Shown: positions 53,617 through 61,870, counted from the stretch's first letter. The stretch is DNA of 64,000 bases from an uncultured Clostridia bacterium (GCA_932222125.1 CAKNZJ010000038.1:11950-75949); one strand, 5' to 3'. Made by a program: numbers and translations. Notes: generated from the sequence alone by a model not told the origin.

Positions 53617-53994
53617 GTGAACTGGGCCAAGGCACATCGAAATGACATTCTGTTGGCCCTAATCCTGCTGTTGACAGCAGGATTTCTGTCCCTGTTCCTA
53701 TTCCTCACCAGGAGAGTTGGTGGCTATGTCACAGTTTCGTTGAGCGGGCAAACGGTGATGGAAGTCCCTCTAAGCGAGGATACCATCGTAGAGATTGGCG
53801 ATGACGGCCATACCAACACCCTGACCATTCAAAACGGAGCCGCCCAGATCACTCAGGCAAGCTGTCCCGACCACTTGTGCATCCACCAGGGCGCGATTCA
53901 ATATGCCGGGCAGTCCATTGTCTGCCTTCCCAACCAGGTGGTGGTGACAGTGCGTCACGGTTCTGACGGCGGTTTTGATGCTGTTGCCAACTGA
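53617..53994 (+). CDS. NusG domain II-containing protein
   Basis: 125 aa: one N-terminal membrane helix and an extracytoplasmic NusG-II domain with the SCPDHLC motif. These small proteins are typically found beside rnf genes or Gx transporters in clostridia; function is unestablished. GTG start at 53617, ten bases from AGGAGG. Confidence 0.85.
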   Translation: MNWAKAHRNDILLALILLLTAGFLSLFLFLTRRVGGYVTVSLSGQTVMEVPLSEDTIVEIGDDGHTNTLTIQNGAAQITQASCPDHLCIHQGAIQYAGQSIVCLPNQVVVTVRHGSDGGFDAVAN

Positions 53995-54005
53995 GGTGTA
54001 AGACT

Positions 54006-54494
54006 ATGAAATCCGCAAAGATCGCCCGGTATGGACTGCTCATTTCCCTGGCCCTGGTGCTGTCCTATTTGGAATCACTGCTCCCGCCCCTATGGATTCC
54101 TGGCGTTAAGCTTGGCCTGCCCAATCTGGCCATCGTGTTTGCCCTGTATTGGCTGGGCTGGCAGGACGCCTGGGTGATCTCGCTGGCACGGGTGGTGCTG
54201 GTGGCTTTGCTGTTCGGCAACGGGGTGGCGCTGGCCTACAGTGTGGCGGGAGCGGCGTTGAGCTTGTCCCTTATGGGCCTACTTAAAAAAATGGGGAAAT
54301 TTTCTCCTGTGGGTGTCAGCGTGGCCGGGGGGGTCGCCCACAACACAGGGCAGATTTTGGTTGCCATGGCCATGCTGGAGACCTCACGGCTGGCCTGGTA
54401 TCTCCCAGTGTTGTGGGTATCCGGGACGGTGGCCGGGGTGCTGATTGGAATTGTATCCGGCCAATTAGTTAAGAGAGTTCCTGATCAAAAATGA
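54006..54494 (+). CDS. Gx transporter family protein (heptaprenyl diphosphate synthase component I-like)
   Basis: 162-residue membrane protein with five or so helices. The opening ISLALVLSYLESLLPP and GVKLGLPNLAIVF match the Hpre_diP_synt_I/Gx family, which resembles ECF S components. It follows the NusG-II gene by 11 bases, a recurring pair. Substrate unknown. Confidence 0.85.
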   Translation: MKSAKIARYGLLISLALVLSYLESLLPPLWIPGVKLGLPNLAIVFALYWLGWQDAWVISLARVVLVALLFGNGVALAYSVAGAALSLSLMGLLKKMGKFSPVGVSVAGGVAHNTGQILVAMAMLETSRLAWYLPVLWVSGTVAGVLIGIVSGQLVKRVPDQK

Positions 54495-54655
54495 AGCAAA
54501 TAGTATAAAAATATGAAAAATGGTATGTTTAATTTATTAATGGCTATCATTTGGGAGACTGGGATATTCCCCCTCCTGCCGCCCTATGGGCTATGTCAAC
54601 CTTTGTGTTATTCCCTATCAGTATTTCAAAAGAAAGAAGCAAGGAGGTTCTTCCC

Positions 54656-55321
54656 ATGGATTTGAACACAACCGGGCTGTTTGACCTGAGCCACACCCTG
54701 GCAAGGGACTATCTAGCCCGCTTTGAATACCCCTGGCAGGCGCTGGATGGGATCAAGGACTTGATCCTCGCCCTTGGCCCCACTTTGGGAGCAGACTATG
54801 AAGAGTGCTCCCCCACCGTGTGGGTTCACAAAACCGCCCAGGTATTCCCCTCCGCCTGGCTGGGCGGCGCCTGCATCATCGGCCCCAATACCCAGGTGCG
54901 CCATGGGGCTTTTATCCGAGGATCCGCTCTTGTGGGAGCAGACTGTGTGGTGGGCAACTCGGTGGAATTAAAAAATGTCATTTTATTTGACAAGGTACAA
55001 GTTCCTCACTATAACTATGTGGGAGACTCCATCCTGGGCTATCAGAGCCATATGGGAGCCGGATCCATCACCTCCAATGTCAAGTCGGATAAAACCCTGG
55101 TGGCTGTAAAAAGCGGGGAGCAAGTCATTGAGACAGGACGAAAGAAATTTGGCGCCATTCTGGGCGATCAGGTAGAGGTTGGCTGCAACAGCGTACTCAA
55201 TCCCGGCACAGTGGTAGGACGCCGCTCCAGTATCTATCCCGTTTCCTGCGTCCGCGGCACCATTCCAGAGGACTGCATTTACAAAACCGGCGGCGTCATC
55301 ACGCCCCGCAAAGGAGTATAA
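54656..55321 (+). CDS. Left-handed beta-helix acyltransferase, GlmU C-terminal-like
   Basis: 221 aa. A short helical N-terminus, then hexapeptide repeats (about 50-205) containing PHYNYVGDSILGYQ and GAGSITSNVKSDK. This matches the acetyltransferase half of GlmU, where His of the first motif is catalytic. The pyrophosphorylase half is absent. It lies three bases before glmM, which supports a role in amino-sugar nucleotide synthesis. The start at 54656 is behind AAGGAGGT. Confidence 0.85.
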   Translation: MDLNTTGLFDLSHTLARDYLARFEYPWQALDGIKDLILALGPTLGADYEECSPTVWVHKTAQVFPSAWLGGACIIGPNTQVRHGAFIRGSALVGADCVVGNSVELKNVILFDKVQVPHYNYVGDSILGYQSHMGAGSITSNVKSDKTLVAVKSGEQVIETGRKKFGAILGDQVEVGCNSVLNPGTVVGRRSSIYPVSCVRGTIPEDCIYKTGGVITPRKGV

Positions 55322-55323
55322 CT

Positions 55324-56691
55324 ATGGGAAAATATTTTGGAACCGACGGATTTCGGGGCAAAGCCAATTCCAATCTCACCGCCAATCATGCCTTTGAGGT
55401 GGGCCGTTTTCTGGGCTGGTACTATGGCCAGGAGCACCGGGCCCGTATCGTGGTTGGAAAGGACACCCGTCGCTCTAGCTATATGCTGGAGTATGCCATC
55501 AGTGCGGGTATGGCTGCCTCAGGGGCAGACGTGTACCTGCTGCATGTCACTACCACGCCTTCTGTCTCCTATGTCACGCGCACCGATGGCTTTGACTGCG
55601 GGGTCATGATCTCCGCCTCCCACAACCCCTTCTATGACAACGGCATTAAGCTGTTGAACCGGGAGGGTGAAAAGATGGACGAGAGCACCGTTGCTCTGGT
55701 GGAAGATTATCTGGACGGTCAGTTAGAGATGGACGGTCATCCCATCTCCTCTCTGCCTCTCGCCACAGAGGACGCCATAGGCGAGATTGTAGACCACACC
55801 AGCGGACGCAACCGCTACATGGGTTATCTTATCTCCCTGGCCGTGTACTCCTTCCGGGGAAAAAAGGTAGCGTTGGACTGTGCCAACGGCAGTGCCTGGA
55901 GTATCGCTCCTGGGGTATTCAAGGCGCTGGGGGCGGAGACCCACGTGATCAACGACCGGCCTGACGGGTTGAACATCAACCAAAATGCCGGCTCCACGCA
56001 TATCGATGCCCTGCGGCAGTATGTCAAGGACAATCACATGGACGTCGGCTTTGCCTACGACGGCGATGCCGACCGCTGCCTGGCGGTTGACGAAAACGGC
56101 AATGTCGTGGACGGCGATCAGATTATATATCTGTACAGCGGCTATATGAAGGAGCGAGGCAAGCTGGTGAGCAATACCGTTGTGACCACCGTTATGTCCA
56201 ATTTTGGTCTGTACAAGGCGCTGGATGAGGCGGATATCCAGTACACCAGGACTGCCGTGGGTGACAAATATGTCTACGAAGAGATGGTAAAGCACGGCTA
56301 CCGCATCGGCGGTGAGCAATCTGGCCACATCATTTTCTCCAAATATGCCCGCACCGGCGACGGCATTTTGACCTCCCTGAAGATCATGGAGGTGATGATG
56401 GCAAAAAAAGCCGCGCTCAGTACTCTGACGGCCCCGGTGGTGATCTATCCCCAAGTTCTGATCAATGTCCAGGTGAAAGACAAGAAAACTGCTCAGGATG
56501 ATCCCGCCGTCCTGGCCTCTATACAGACAGTTGCCGACAGTCTGGGGGACACCGGCCGCATATTGGTGCGGGAGTCCGGCACCGAACCGCTGATCCGGGT
56601 CATGGTGGAGGCTCCGGACAAAACCCAATGTCAGGCCCTTGCCCAACAAGTGGTGGATACCATCCACGCCCAGGGGTATGTGGCGGAATAA
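55324..56691 (+). CDS. glmM: Phosphoglucosamine mutase
   Basis: Converts glucosamine-6-phosphate to glucosamine-1-phosphate for peptidoglycan precursors. Opens KYFGTDGFRG; phosphoserine loop MISASHNP, Mg2+ loop DGDADR, sugar loop GEQSGH and phosphate-binding RESGTEPLIRVM are all intact. 455 aa is normal. Last host gene before the mobile element. Confidence 0.95.
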   Translation: MGKYFGTDGFRGKANSNLTANHAFEVGRFLGWYYGQEHRARIVVGKDTRRSSYMLEYAISAGMAASGADVYLLHVTTTPSVSYVTRTDGFDCGVMISASHNPFYDNGIKLLNREGEKMDESTVALVEDYLDGQLEMDGHPISSLPLATEDAIGEIVDHTSGRNRYMGYLISLAVYSFRGKKVALDCANGSAWSIAPGVFKALGAETHVINDRPDGLNINQNAGSTHIDALRQYVKDNHMDVGFAYDGDADRCLAVDENGNVVDGDQIIYLYSGYMKERGKLVSNTVVTTVMSNFGLYKALDEADIQYTRTAVGDKYVYEEMVKHGYRIGGEQSGHIIFSKYARTGDGILTSLKIMEVMMAKKAALSTLTAPVVIYPQVLINVQVKDKKTAQDDPAVLASIQTVADSLGDTGRILVRESGTEPLIRVMVEAPDKTQCQALAQQVVDTIHAQGYVAE

Positions 56692-56772
56692 GCATCAGAT
56701 CAAACAACAAGGACGGCGGACCGAATAATGAGGTTCCGTAACGATGGTTAAAAAAATGTAGTAGAGATGGTC

Positions 56773-56787
56773 GATACGGTGTATTGC
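56773..56787. repeat. Inverted repeat near the left element end
   Basis: GATACGGTGTATTGC is the exact reverse complement of 63939-63953; the match extends imperfectly to about 21 bases (GATTTC beyond a two-base gap). It lies 30 bases before tnpV. Confidence 0.7.
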
Positions 56788-56817
56788 AGGAAATCTGAAC
56801 AAACGGAGGAATCTGCA

Positions 56818-57183
56818 ATGAAGTCATTATTTGAAGAACTGGGCGGCACCTATTATCAGAAAGGCGATTATTTCCTGCCCGATTTGTCTCTGCCTGAAAC
56901 CGCCCCTGTTGGTATCTGGGGACAACGACGGAGACATTACCTGAAAACACAACAGGGGCCACTTTACAATGCCCTACTTCTCAGCGGCAAACTGAACGAC
57001 CATTTGGTTGAGGTTGACGCCCAGGCAGAAGCTATGTTTTTTCAGTTGGTTGAGCAACTGGCAGAACAGGAAGAAATCACAGAACAGCGTAAAGCTGAGA
57101 ATCAAATGGCATGGGTTAAACGGATGAACAATGTCCGAAATCAAGTGGAGGAACTTATCTATAACGAGTTGATTTACGACTAA
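56818..57183 (+). CDS. tnpV: Transposon-encoded protein TnpV
   Basis: 121 aa starting MKSLFEELGGTYYQ, with LGGTYYQKGDYFLPDL, RRRHYLKTQQGPLY and a C-terminal helical MNNVRNQVEEL; this is the TnpV family of Tn4451-type clostridial elements. Role in transfer or recombination is unproven. The start at 56818 has CGGAGGA upstream. Confidence 0.88.
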   Translation: MKSLFEELGGTYYQKGDYFLPDLSLPETAPVGIWGQRRRHYLKTQQGPLYNALLLSGKLNDHLVEVDAQAEAMFFQLVEQLAEQEEITEQRKAENQMAWVKRMNNVRNQVEELIYNELIYD

Positions 57184-57185
57184 TG

Positions 57186-57235
57186 TCAAATAGATTGAGG
57201 AGCATAGTTTGGTCTATGCTCCTCAATCTATTTGA
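57186..57235. terminator. 22-bp perfect hairpin behind tnpV
   Basis: Arms 57186-57207 and 57214-57235 pair perfectly over 22 bases with a 6-base loop. It separates tnpV from the convergent cargo genes and can act on both. Confidence 0.75.
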
Positions 57236-57267
57236 TATATAAAATTATCCTTTGGAAAGGTAGGTCA

Positions 57268-57666
57268 TTATTCCTTTAAAAATTTATCAATAAATACCTC
57301 ACCATCCGGGAATTGAGACTGAACCAAATTAAGCAACCGAGTTATTATGTCGCCATATATTTCGGCAGAAAGATACACAGTGTTTTTAAACGTACTTGGC
57401 ACAACATATACATTAGCTGGTTGTGTTCCCTTCACCAGTAATACGATGTAAGTTCCATCTGTACTACAATAAAAGCTCTTTTCTGTATTAAAACTGAAAC
57501 TCACATTATCACTTAGAACAAGTGCGCCAACTCCTGAATATGTTTTGCTCCATTTCATTCCCTCGCAAAGTGTTTGACTACTGTCTAAATAATGCCATGG
57601 CAGAGTACATGATTTTGTCAATTCAAATACCTTTTCAAGAAAGTTTGCGTAACGATCATCAGCCAT
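57268..57666 (-). CDS. Hypothetical cargo protein (132 aa)
   Basis: I do not recognise this protein. It is soluble, without signal or membrane segment, and starts MADDRYANFLEKVFELTK. The middle part alternates hydrophobic and polar residues (YIVLLVKGTQPANVYVVP), which suggests a beta-sheet. Overlaps the upstream membrane gene by eight bases and is last in a minus-strand run with that gene, the 216-aa protein and the 51-aa protein. Confidence 0.75.
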   Translation of the reverse strand: MADDRYANFLEKVFELTKSCTLPWHYLDSSQTLCEGMKWSKTYSGVGALVLSDNVSFSFNTEKSFYCSTDGTYIVLLVKGTQPANVYVVPSTFKNTVYLSAEIYGDIITRLLNLVQSQFPDGEVFIDKFLKE

Positions 57667-58102
57667 TTTTCATATCTCCTTTTTTGGATAGCCGGCCAGA
57701 AATTGAGGCCAAGTAGTTGCATATTAAATTATAGTCAGCCTGATTTGGCTCTTTTTTTAATTGCTTTATGAACATAGCTAAGCGTATTTTTTCACGCCAA
57801 CTGAGTATTTCTGAGAATTTTGCCCTATACGCTTCCACATTCTTTAATATATCGGTTAGCAATTGTTTAGACTGTAATCCATCAACGATGATACTTTTTC
57901 GGTGTCCCTCAAATGTGTTTTGAAAACTAATACGTTCTTTATTATACTGGGATGTAATTGCATTGTGTCTAAGAATTTTGCTAATTTTAGAAGTTTTGGC
58001 TGTAACGATAATCGTTAGAACAAAACCTATGGCCCCACACAAGGACGAAAACCCTAAAAAATACTGATTTGTACCTAAAAATGATAGAAATCGTGCGACC
58101 AC
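57659..58102 (-). CDS. Small membrane protein with coiled-coil tail (147 aa)
   Basis: Not recognised. One or two membrane helices at the N-terminus (SSLCGAIGFVLTIIVTAKTS, residues about 18-38), then a cytoplasmic helical part rich in Lys and Glu. GTG start at 58102, 11 bases behind AGGAGG. A single-pass anchor plus helical domain next to a soluble sensor-like protein is a layout seen in abortive-infection effectors, but this is inference. Confidence 0.7.
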   Translation of the reverse strand: MVARFLSFLGTNQYFLGFSSLCGAIGFVLTIIVTAKTSKISKILRHNAITSQYNKERISFQNTFEGHRKSIIVDGLQSKQLLTDILKNVEAYRAKFSEILSWREKIRLAMFIKQLKKEPNQADYNLICNYLASISGRLSKKGDMKNG

Positions 58103-58139
58103 AAACTAATACACCTCCTACCGTTAAGGCAATTACTAT

Positions 58140-58790
58140 TCATACCTTTGGAAGTAGCTCAGTAAGCATTGGAATAAATGGAGCAAAGATAGTCATATGA
58201 TTGGCAACAGACTGGATAAATGCGTTATATTTTTCCACAAAAGACTTCTTTCCGGCACATTTTTCCATATCGCTAATTCGCTCTTTGATTTCTTCCTTGT
58301 TTTCAAGGTGCTCCGCTTTTTCACGGAGTGCATCAAATAAAATCGTAGAATCCGAAATATCACCTAATACCATTATGCCATTGGTGTTATTGAACGTATA
58401 ATTATTTGTTGTCCGACTTTGTGCCTGGAGTACCCGCTCATATTCAGCTAACTGTTCGTGATAAGTCCGAGCAGAGTTCTTGATTTGGATGTAATAAGGA
58501 ACATTGCTGGCCCACATAACTTTTATGTAACCCTTTTCCTCTAATTCTCCTATTACTCCACGGAGCTCGTCATCTTCACTGTTAGTACACATTTTAAAGC
58601 GGTTTTCTAACATTTCTACAGGGTTGTCAGCAACTAAAATATCATCAAGCAGCTTTTGGGAGTTGCTGGGCAGCTTCTGAAACATATCATCTTCCTCGCT
58701 TTCTAATTCTGACTGTATTATTTCAGCAAGTTCATCTTCAATGCTCTGCATAATACCATCTATATCAAAATCAAACGAAAATCTTGCCAT
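58140..58790 (-). CDS. Winged-helix/coiled-coil protein of unknown function (216 aa)
   Basis: Not recognised as a named family. Acidic N-terminal helix (MQSIEDELAEIIQSELESEE), a winged-helix-like segment (DELRGVIGELEEKGYIKVMW then YYIQIK), a heptad-like helix, a short NNYTFNNTNGIMVLGDI strand region, then helices ending in a hydrophobic FAPFIPMLTELLP. The start at 58790 is behind GGAGG and overlaps the stop of the preceding small gene (TAATG). Confidence 0.72.
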   Translation of the reverse strand: MARFSFDFDIDGIMQSIEDELAEIIQSELESEEDDMFQKLPSNSQKLLDDILVADNPVEMLENRFKMCTNSEDDELRGVIGELEEKGYIKVMWASNVPYYIQIKNSARTYHEQLAEYERVLQAQSRTTNNYTFNNTNGIMVLGDISDSTILFDALREKAEHLENKEEIKERISDMEKCAGKKSFVEKYNAFIQSVANHMTIFAPFIPMLTELLPKV

Positions 58791-58945
58791 TACTTGCCCT
58801 CCGTCAACTTTTGATACATCCTCATCAGCTCCGCCACACAACTCGTCTCGGTAGTAGTCGCATCATCGAACCCATACGTCTGCATGACAGCCCTGATGTT
58901 TTGCTGGATGATCATATCTGCCACCGATTTTTTTAGGTCTGTCAT
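58790..58945 (-). CDS. Small protein (51 aa) in the cargo operon
   Basis: Reads MTDLKKSVADMIIQQNIRAV to MYQKLTEGK, all helical in character. It ends in TAATG, shared with the 216-aa gene start, which is strong evidence of coupling and that this is a real gene. No good ribosome-binding site precedes it. Function unknown; possibly an antitoxin-like or regulatory partner. Confidence 0.6.
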   Translation of the reverse strand: MTDLKKSVADMIIQQNIRAVMQTYGFDDATTTETSCVAELMRMYQKLTEGK

Positions 58946-59044
58946 GTGTCTTGTGGCTCATTTGGCAGTTTGCTTGGTCTGTAGCTGTCTTTTGGTTCCG
59001 TGCGGAAAACATAGATTAACTGGAAATCAATAAGTAAGTCTTCA

Positions 59045-59887
59045 TTACTCTTCAATGATGGAACTCAGCAATTCGGGCCAGCGCGTAAATACTTCTTTTC
59101 CTACGATGACTTCATCGACAAGGCCGGAGTTCAGAATATCTATGATCCTACACAAATAAGATTTACCATCAATCCACCATGTTTTATAAGCATCCAGGAA
59201 AAATACATGAGTAATAGGTTTTCCTGAGCGATACGAAACATCCCTAAATTCATAGCCGTCCAATTGTGTTTCATACACTCCATCAGCGACACGACTTCCA
59301 AACGTTGTGGCATAGTAATACTCCTTAATTTCCCATACAATCCGAGGATTAATAATATTAGGAAAGGCACCATCAAAGCGTCTGGATGAGGCACCAATAA
59401 TATGTTTCTCATCGTCAAAGACGTATACCAATCCTCTGGGATCATCATTGAATCCCAAAGACCCATCATAGATTGATGAACGCCGAATGGTATCTTCCGC
59501 CAAGATATTTATTATAGCAGTAAAAAAAGCGATCTGTTTCATTGCCCCCTTCTGCTTATTCATAGGAATTTTACACTGGAAACAGTTTTCTTGATACAGA
59601 GGATATAAGTTTTGAAATGCTTCTCTTGCTGTATTAGCGTCCATTAAATTGTAACAGACGAAGTCATTAAGTAAAGCGGCACGTTTATCAAAATACGATT
59701 TTGCAGCTAAGATAGTATCATAATCTACGACTATCCCGTTTTGAGAAACAAGCCGATCGATTTCATCTATGGAATAAGTACGAACTATACCTTGCCCTCT
59801 GATTGTATAACCAAGTGTTTCAGAAATGTACTTCACCATAGCCCAAAATGGTGGGGACATATGTCTAAATTTAGAAAAAGCTTGCAT
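59045..59887 (-). CDS. Putative type II restriction endonuclease
   Basis: 280 aa. A PD-(D/E)xK-like core is suggested by IVWEIKEYYYATTFGSRVAD (E-x-K in a beta strand) with preceding acidic residues (DGSLGFNDDPRG). It lies three bases behind a controller-type HTH gene and is divergent from a D12-class adenine methylase, the standard C-R/M arrangement. I do not know its recognition site; the methylase type makes an adenine-containing site likely. Confidence 0.7.
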   Translation of the reverse strand: MQAFSKFRHMSPPFWAMVKYISETLGYTIRGQGIVRTYSIDEIDRLVSQNGIVVDYDTILAAKSYFDKRAALLNDFVCYNLMDANTAREAFQNLYPLYQENCFQCKIPMNKQKGAMKQIAFFTAIINILAEDTIRRSSIYDGSLGFNDDPRGLVYVFDDEKHIIGASSRRFDGAFPNIINPRIVWEIKEYYYATTFGSRVADGVYETQLDGYEFRDVSYRSGKPITHVFFLDAYKTWWIDGKSYLCRIIDILNSGLVDEVIVGKEVFTRWPELLSSIIEE

Positions 59888-59890
59888 TAG

Positions 59891-60109
59891 TTACTCAACC
59901 TCCTTGAAAAATTCAGGCAATGTTTTGTTTAGAGATATAGCAATACGTTCAATATTTTCTAAAGACAGATTTCGTTTTCCCAACTCAATATCACTGATAT
60001 AAGTACGGTGCAAGCCGCAACGGTCAGCTAACTCTTCTTGAGAGATTCCTCGCTCAAGGCGTATTTTCCGAACAGCTTGGCCATAGCGTGTTAAAATATC
60101 CATCTGCAC
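59891..60109 (-). CDS. XRE-family controller (C) protein
   Basis: 72-residue protein made almost wholly of one helix-turn-helix: RLERGISQEELADRCGLHRT then ISDIELGKRNLS. This is the size and pattern of C proteins that time restriction after methylation. I start at GTG 60109, eight bases behind AGGAGG; ATG 60103 or GTG 60118 are alternatives. C-box-like sites lie directly upstream. Confidence 0.85.
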   Translation of the reverse strand: MQMDILTRYGQAVRKIRLERGISQEELADRCGLHRTYISDIELGKRNLSLENIERIAISLNKTLPEFFKEVE

Positions 60110-60132
60110 ACTTGACACCTCCTATCAAAATC

Positions 60133-60174
60133 ATTATAATGGTTTTGCAGACTATCAGTCTACAGACTATAAGT
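60133..60174. promoter_or_regulatory. C-box operators and promoter of the restriction-modification system
   Basis: Read on the minus strand: ACTTATAGTC, four bases, GACTGATAGTC (60174-60150). Both follow the GACT...AGTC dyad of PvuII-type C boxes at the usual spacing. A symmetric ATTATAAT at 60133-60140 gives a -10 for the C gene, so the right box covers its -35, consistent with activation by C protein. Confidence 0.75.
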
Positions 60175-60194
60175 TACGATGGTGGGGTAGTTAA

Positions 60195-61052
60195 ATGGTT
60201 CCTGCACTTTTGAAATGGATAGGTAGCAAGCAACGCTTTGCCAGTATAATCGTTGCGAATATGCCAACTACCTTTAACAATTATTATGAACCGTTTTTGG
60301 GCAGTGGTGCTGTGCTTGCCGAACTTCTCATGCAAGATGATACCAGTTTATACCCACATTTTAATCATGCTTATGGTAGTGATATTCTCCCTTTCCTAAT
60401 TGATATCTTTAGAAGCGTCAAGGAGAATCCCAATAAAATTATCGAGTACTATAGTAAAGAAATATCTTCTTACTACGAAAATCCAGCGGAACAGTATGAA
60501 TTAATAAGGAATAGATTCAATCAAGACCACAACGCTTTTGATTTCTGCTTACTATCAAGAACTTGCTATTCTGGAGTTATTCGTTTTAGAAAAGCAGATG
60601 GCTACATGAGTACACCAAAAGGCCCTCACAATCCAATCAAGCCATCAGTATTTGCAAATCGTGTTGCATTATGGTCTAATTTAATTCAAAAAGCTGACTT
60701 CTATACCGAAAGCTTCGAAAAAGCTATGGCAAAACCACAACAGGGCGATGTGATTTATTGTGATCCACCATACACGCATAGTCAAAGCATTATTTATGGG
60801 GCACAAGACTTTAACATTAACATTTTGTGGAACAAGATTGCTGAATGTAAAGATCGTGGCGCTTATGTAATGCTATCTATTAATGGCAGTCGTGAATCAA
60901 AGAAAAAAGATATATCAATAGATATCCCCACAGGCTTATTTGACAGAGAGCTAACAGTTAACTGCGGAACTTCAATGATAGATCGTCTACAAAATTCAGG
61001 AAAAGATATGGTAGATGAAGTTGTACATGATAAACTTCTGTTAACTTGGTAG
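60195..61052 (+). CDS. DNA adenine methylase (D12 class)
   Basis: 285 aa. SAM motif NNYYEPFLGSGAV and catalytic DPPY (VIYCDPPYTHS) define a Dam/DpnIIA-like N6-adenine methyltransferase (alpha class). KWIGSK near the N-terminus is typical. Protects the element and host from the divergent endonuclease. AT-rich and codon-biased unlike host genes, indicating acquisition. Confidence 0.92.
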   Translation: MVPALLKWIGSKQRFASIIVANMPTTFNNYYEPFLGSGAVLAELLMQDDTSLYPHFNHAYGSDILPFLIDIFRSVKENPNKIIEYYSKEISSYYENPAEQYELIRNRFNQDHNAFDFCLLSRTCYSGVIRFRKADGYMSTPKGPHNPIKPSVFANRVALWSNLIQKADFYTESFEKAMAKPQQGDVIYCDPPYTHSQSIIYGAQDFNINILWNKIAECKDRGAYVMLSINGSRESKKKDISIDIPTGLFDRELTVNCGTSMIDRLQNSGKDMVDEVVHDKLLLTW

Positions 61053-61144
61053 TAAAATCGAACGGGGTTCCATCTAAGAAATCGGGGATGGAACCTCTCG
61101 TTACAGATGAATTATGACATTTATAAAAATTTACCAATATACGA
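61053..61144. other. Short spacer behind the methylase gene
   Basis: GGTTCCATCTAAGAAATC and a reverse-complement GGATGGAACC (61070-61095) form an imperfect stem that may end the methylase transcript. No gene. Confidence 0.4.
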
Positions 61145-61174
61145 TTGACAAACATCGGTTCTATATGGTAAACT
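61145..61174 (+). promoter_or_regulatory. Promoter of a candidate small RNA or mob leader
   Basis: Perfect TTGACA (61145-61150), 18-base spacer, TAAACT (61169-61174); an overlapping TATACT follows. No start codon with a ribosome site lies before the terminator at 61248-61322. Confidence 0.6.
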
Positions 61175-61179
61175 ATACT

Positions 61180-61322
61180 CCCATGTAAGTGGGTCAACTG
61201 AATAACACATATAGGCAACAACCCTCTTGGCGCTTGTAAAATACAAGGCCGGTACATCAAACTTGCTTCAGCGGAACGAAAAATCCCGCTGGGGCTGGTT
61301 TTGATGTACCGGCTTCTTTTTT
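61180..61322 (+). ncRNA. Candidate small RNA with branched terminator
   Basis: A promoter and a strong terminator enclose about 140 bases without a coding frame. The terminator pairs GCCGGTACATCAAA (61248-61261) with its exact complement (61300-61313), encloses a CAGCGG/CCCGCTG hairpin, and ends TTCTTTTTT. A further CTTGTAAAATACAAG hairpin precedes it. It might be an antisense/copy-control RNA or an attenuated leader for the mob genes. Confidence 0.5.
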
Positions 61323-61433
61323 ACCCTGACAACTGAATGGGATACTCCGCCATGACCTCCGCCGTGGAGCGAGCGAGACAACGCCGCTGAACAGGGACAG
61401 GAACGCCATTTGGAGAAAGCGGCAAAATAGTGT

Positions 61434-61573
61434 GATGGCAAATCGCCGTCACTTAACCTCCCTCAAAGCTATCATGGCGGCATTTTGCCGTCTACCACAA
61501 GATGACGGCAGAGTTGCCGTCACTCAACCAACTGAGGCTAACCATGACGGCAGTTTTGCCGTCACCTTTGAGC
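61434..61573. repeat. Two imperfect 70-bp tandem repeats, each with two hairpins
   Basis: Units begin at 61434 and 61504. Each has two short inverted repeats of the form GACGGCA-n-TGCCGTC (61434-61450, 61476-61492; 61504-61521, 61546-61563), 42 bases apart in both units. Such iteron-like dyads upstream of mob genes could be protein-binding sites in an oriT region. Confidence 0.65.
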
Positions 61574-61746
61574 GGCATCACAGGTGATGTCACTTTTGTG
61601 CGAACTATCTATGAGAATGGCATCACCCATGATGCCATTGCCCAGACATGGGACGGGCCAAACGTAACTGCGAGAAAATGTTCTCAGTATACCCTCTCAG
61701 CAAGAAGCCGAACCAACCCGCTCCCCATGTCCCAAGAGCAGCACAA

Positions 61747-61825
61747 CTATCCCTGTCTACGGGGATAGCGAGCATCGGATTTCGCCCCCCAGGGGGCAAA
61801 ATCCATTCCCAGGGGAGACCCCTGA
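61747..61825. other. Candidate origin of transfer (hairpin cluster)
   Basis: Three consecutive hairpins 46-124 bases before mobC: CTATCCC/GGGGATAG (61747-61768), GGATTT(c)GCCCCC / GGGGGC(a)AAATCC (61777-61804), and CAGGGG/CCCCTG (61810-61824). An inverted repeat just upstream of the relaxase operon is where oriT normally lies. The nick site cannot be identified by eye. Confidence 0.5.
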
Positions 61826-61870
61826 ATACCCCCTCCCACGGCGGAAATCCAACAGAATGGAGGAATCATT

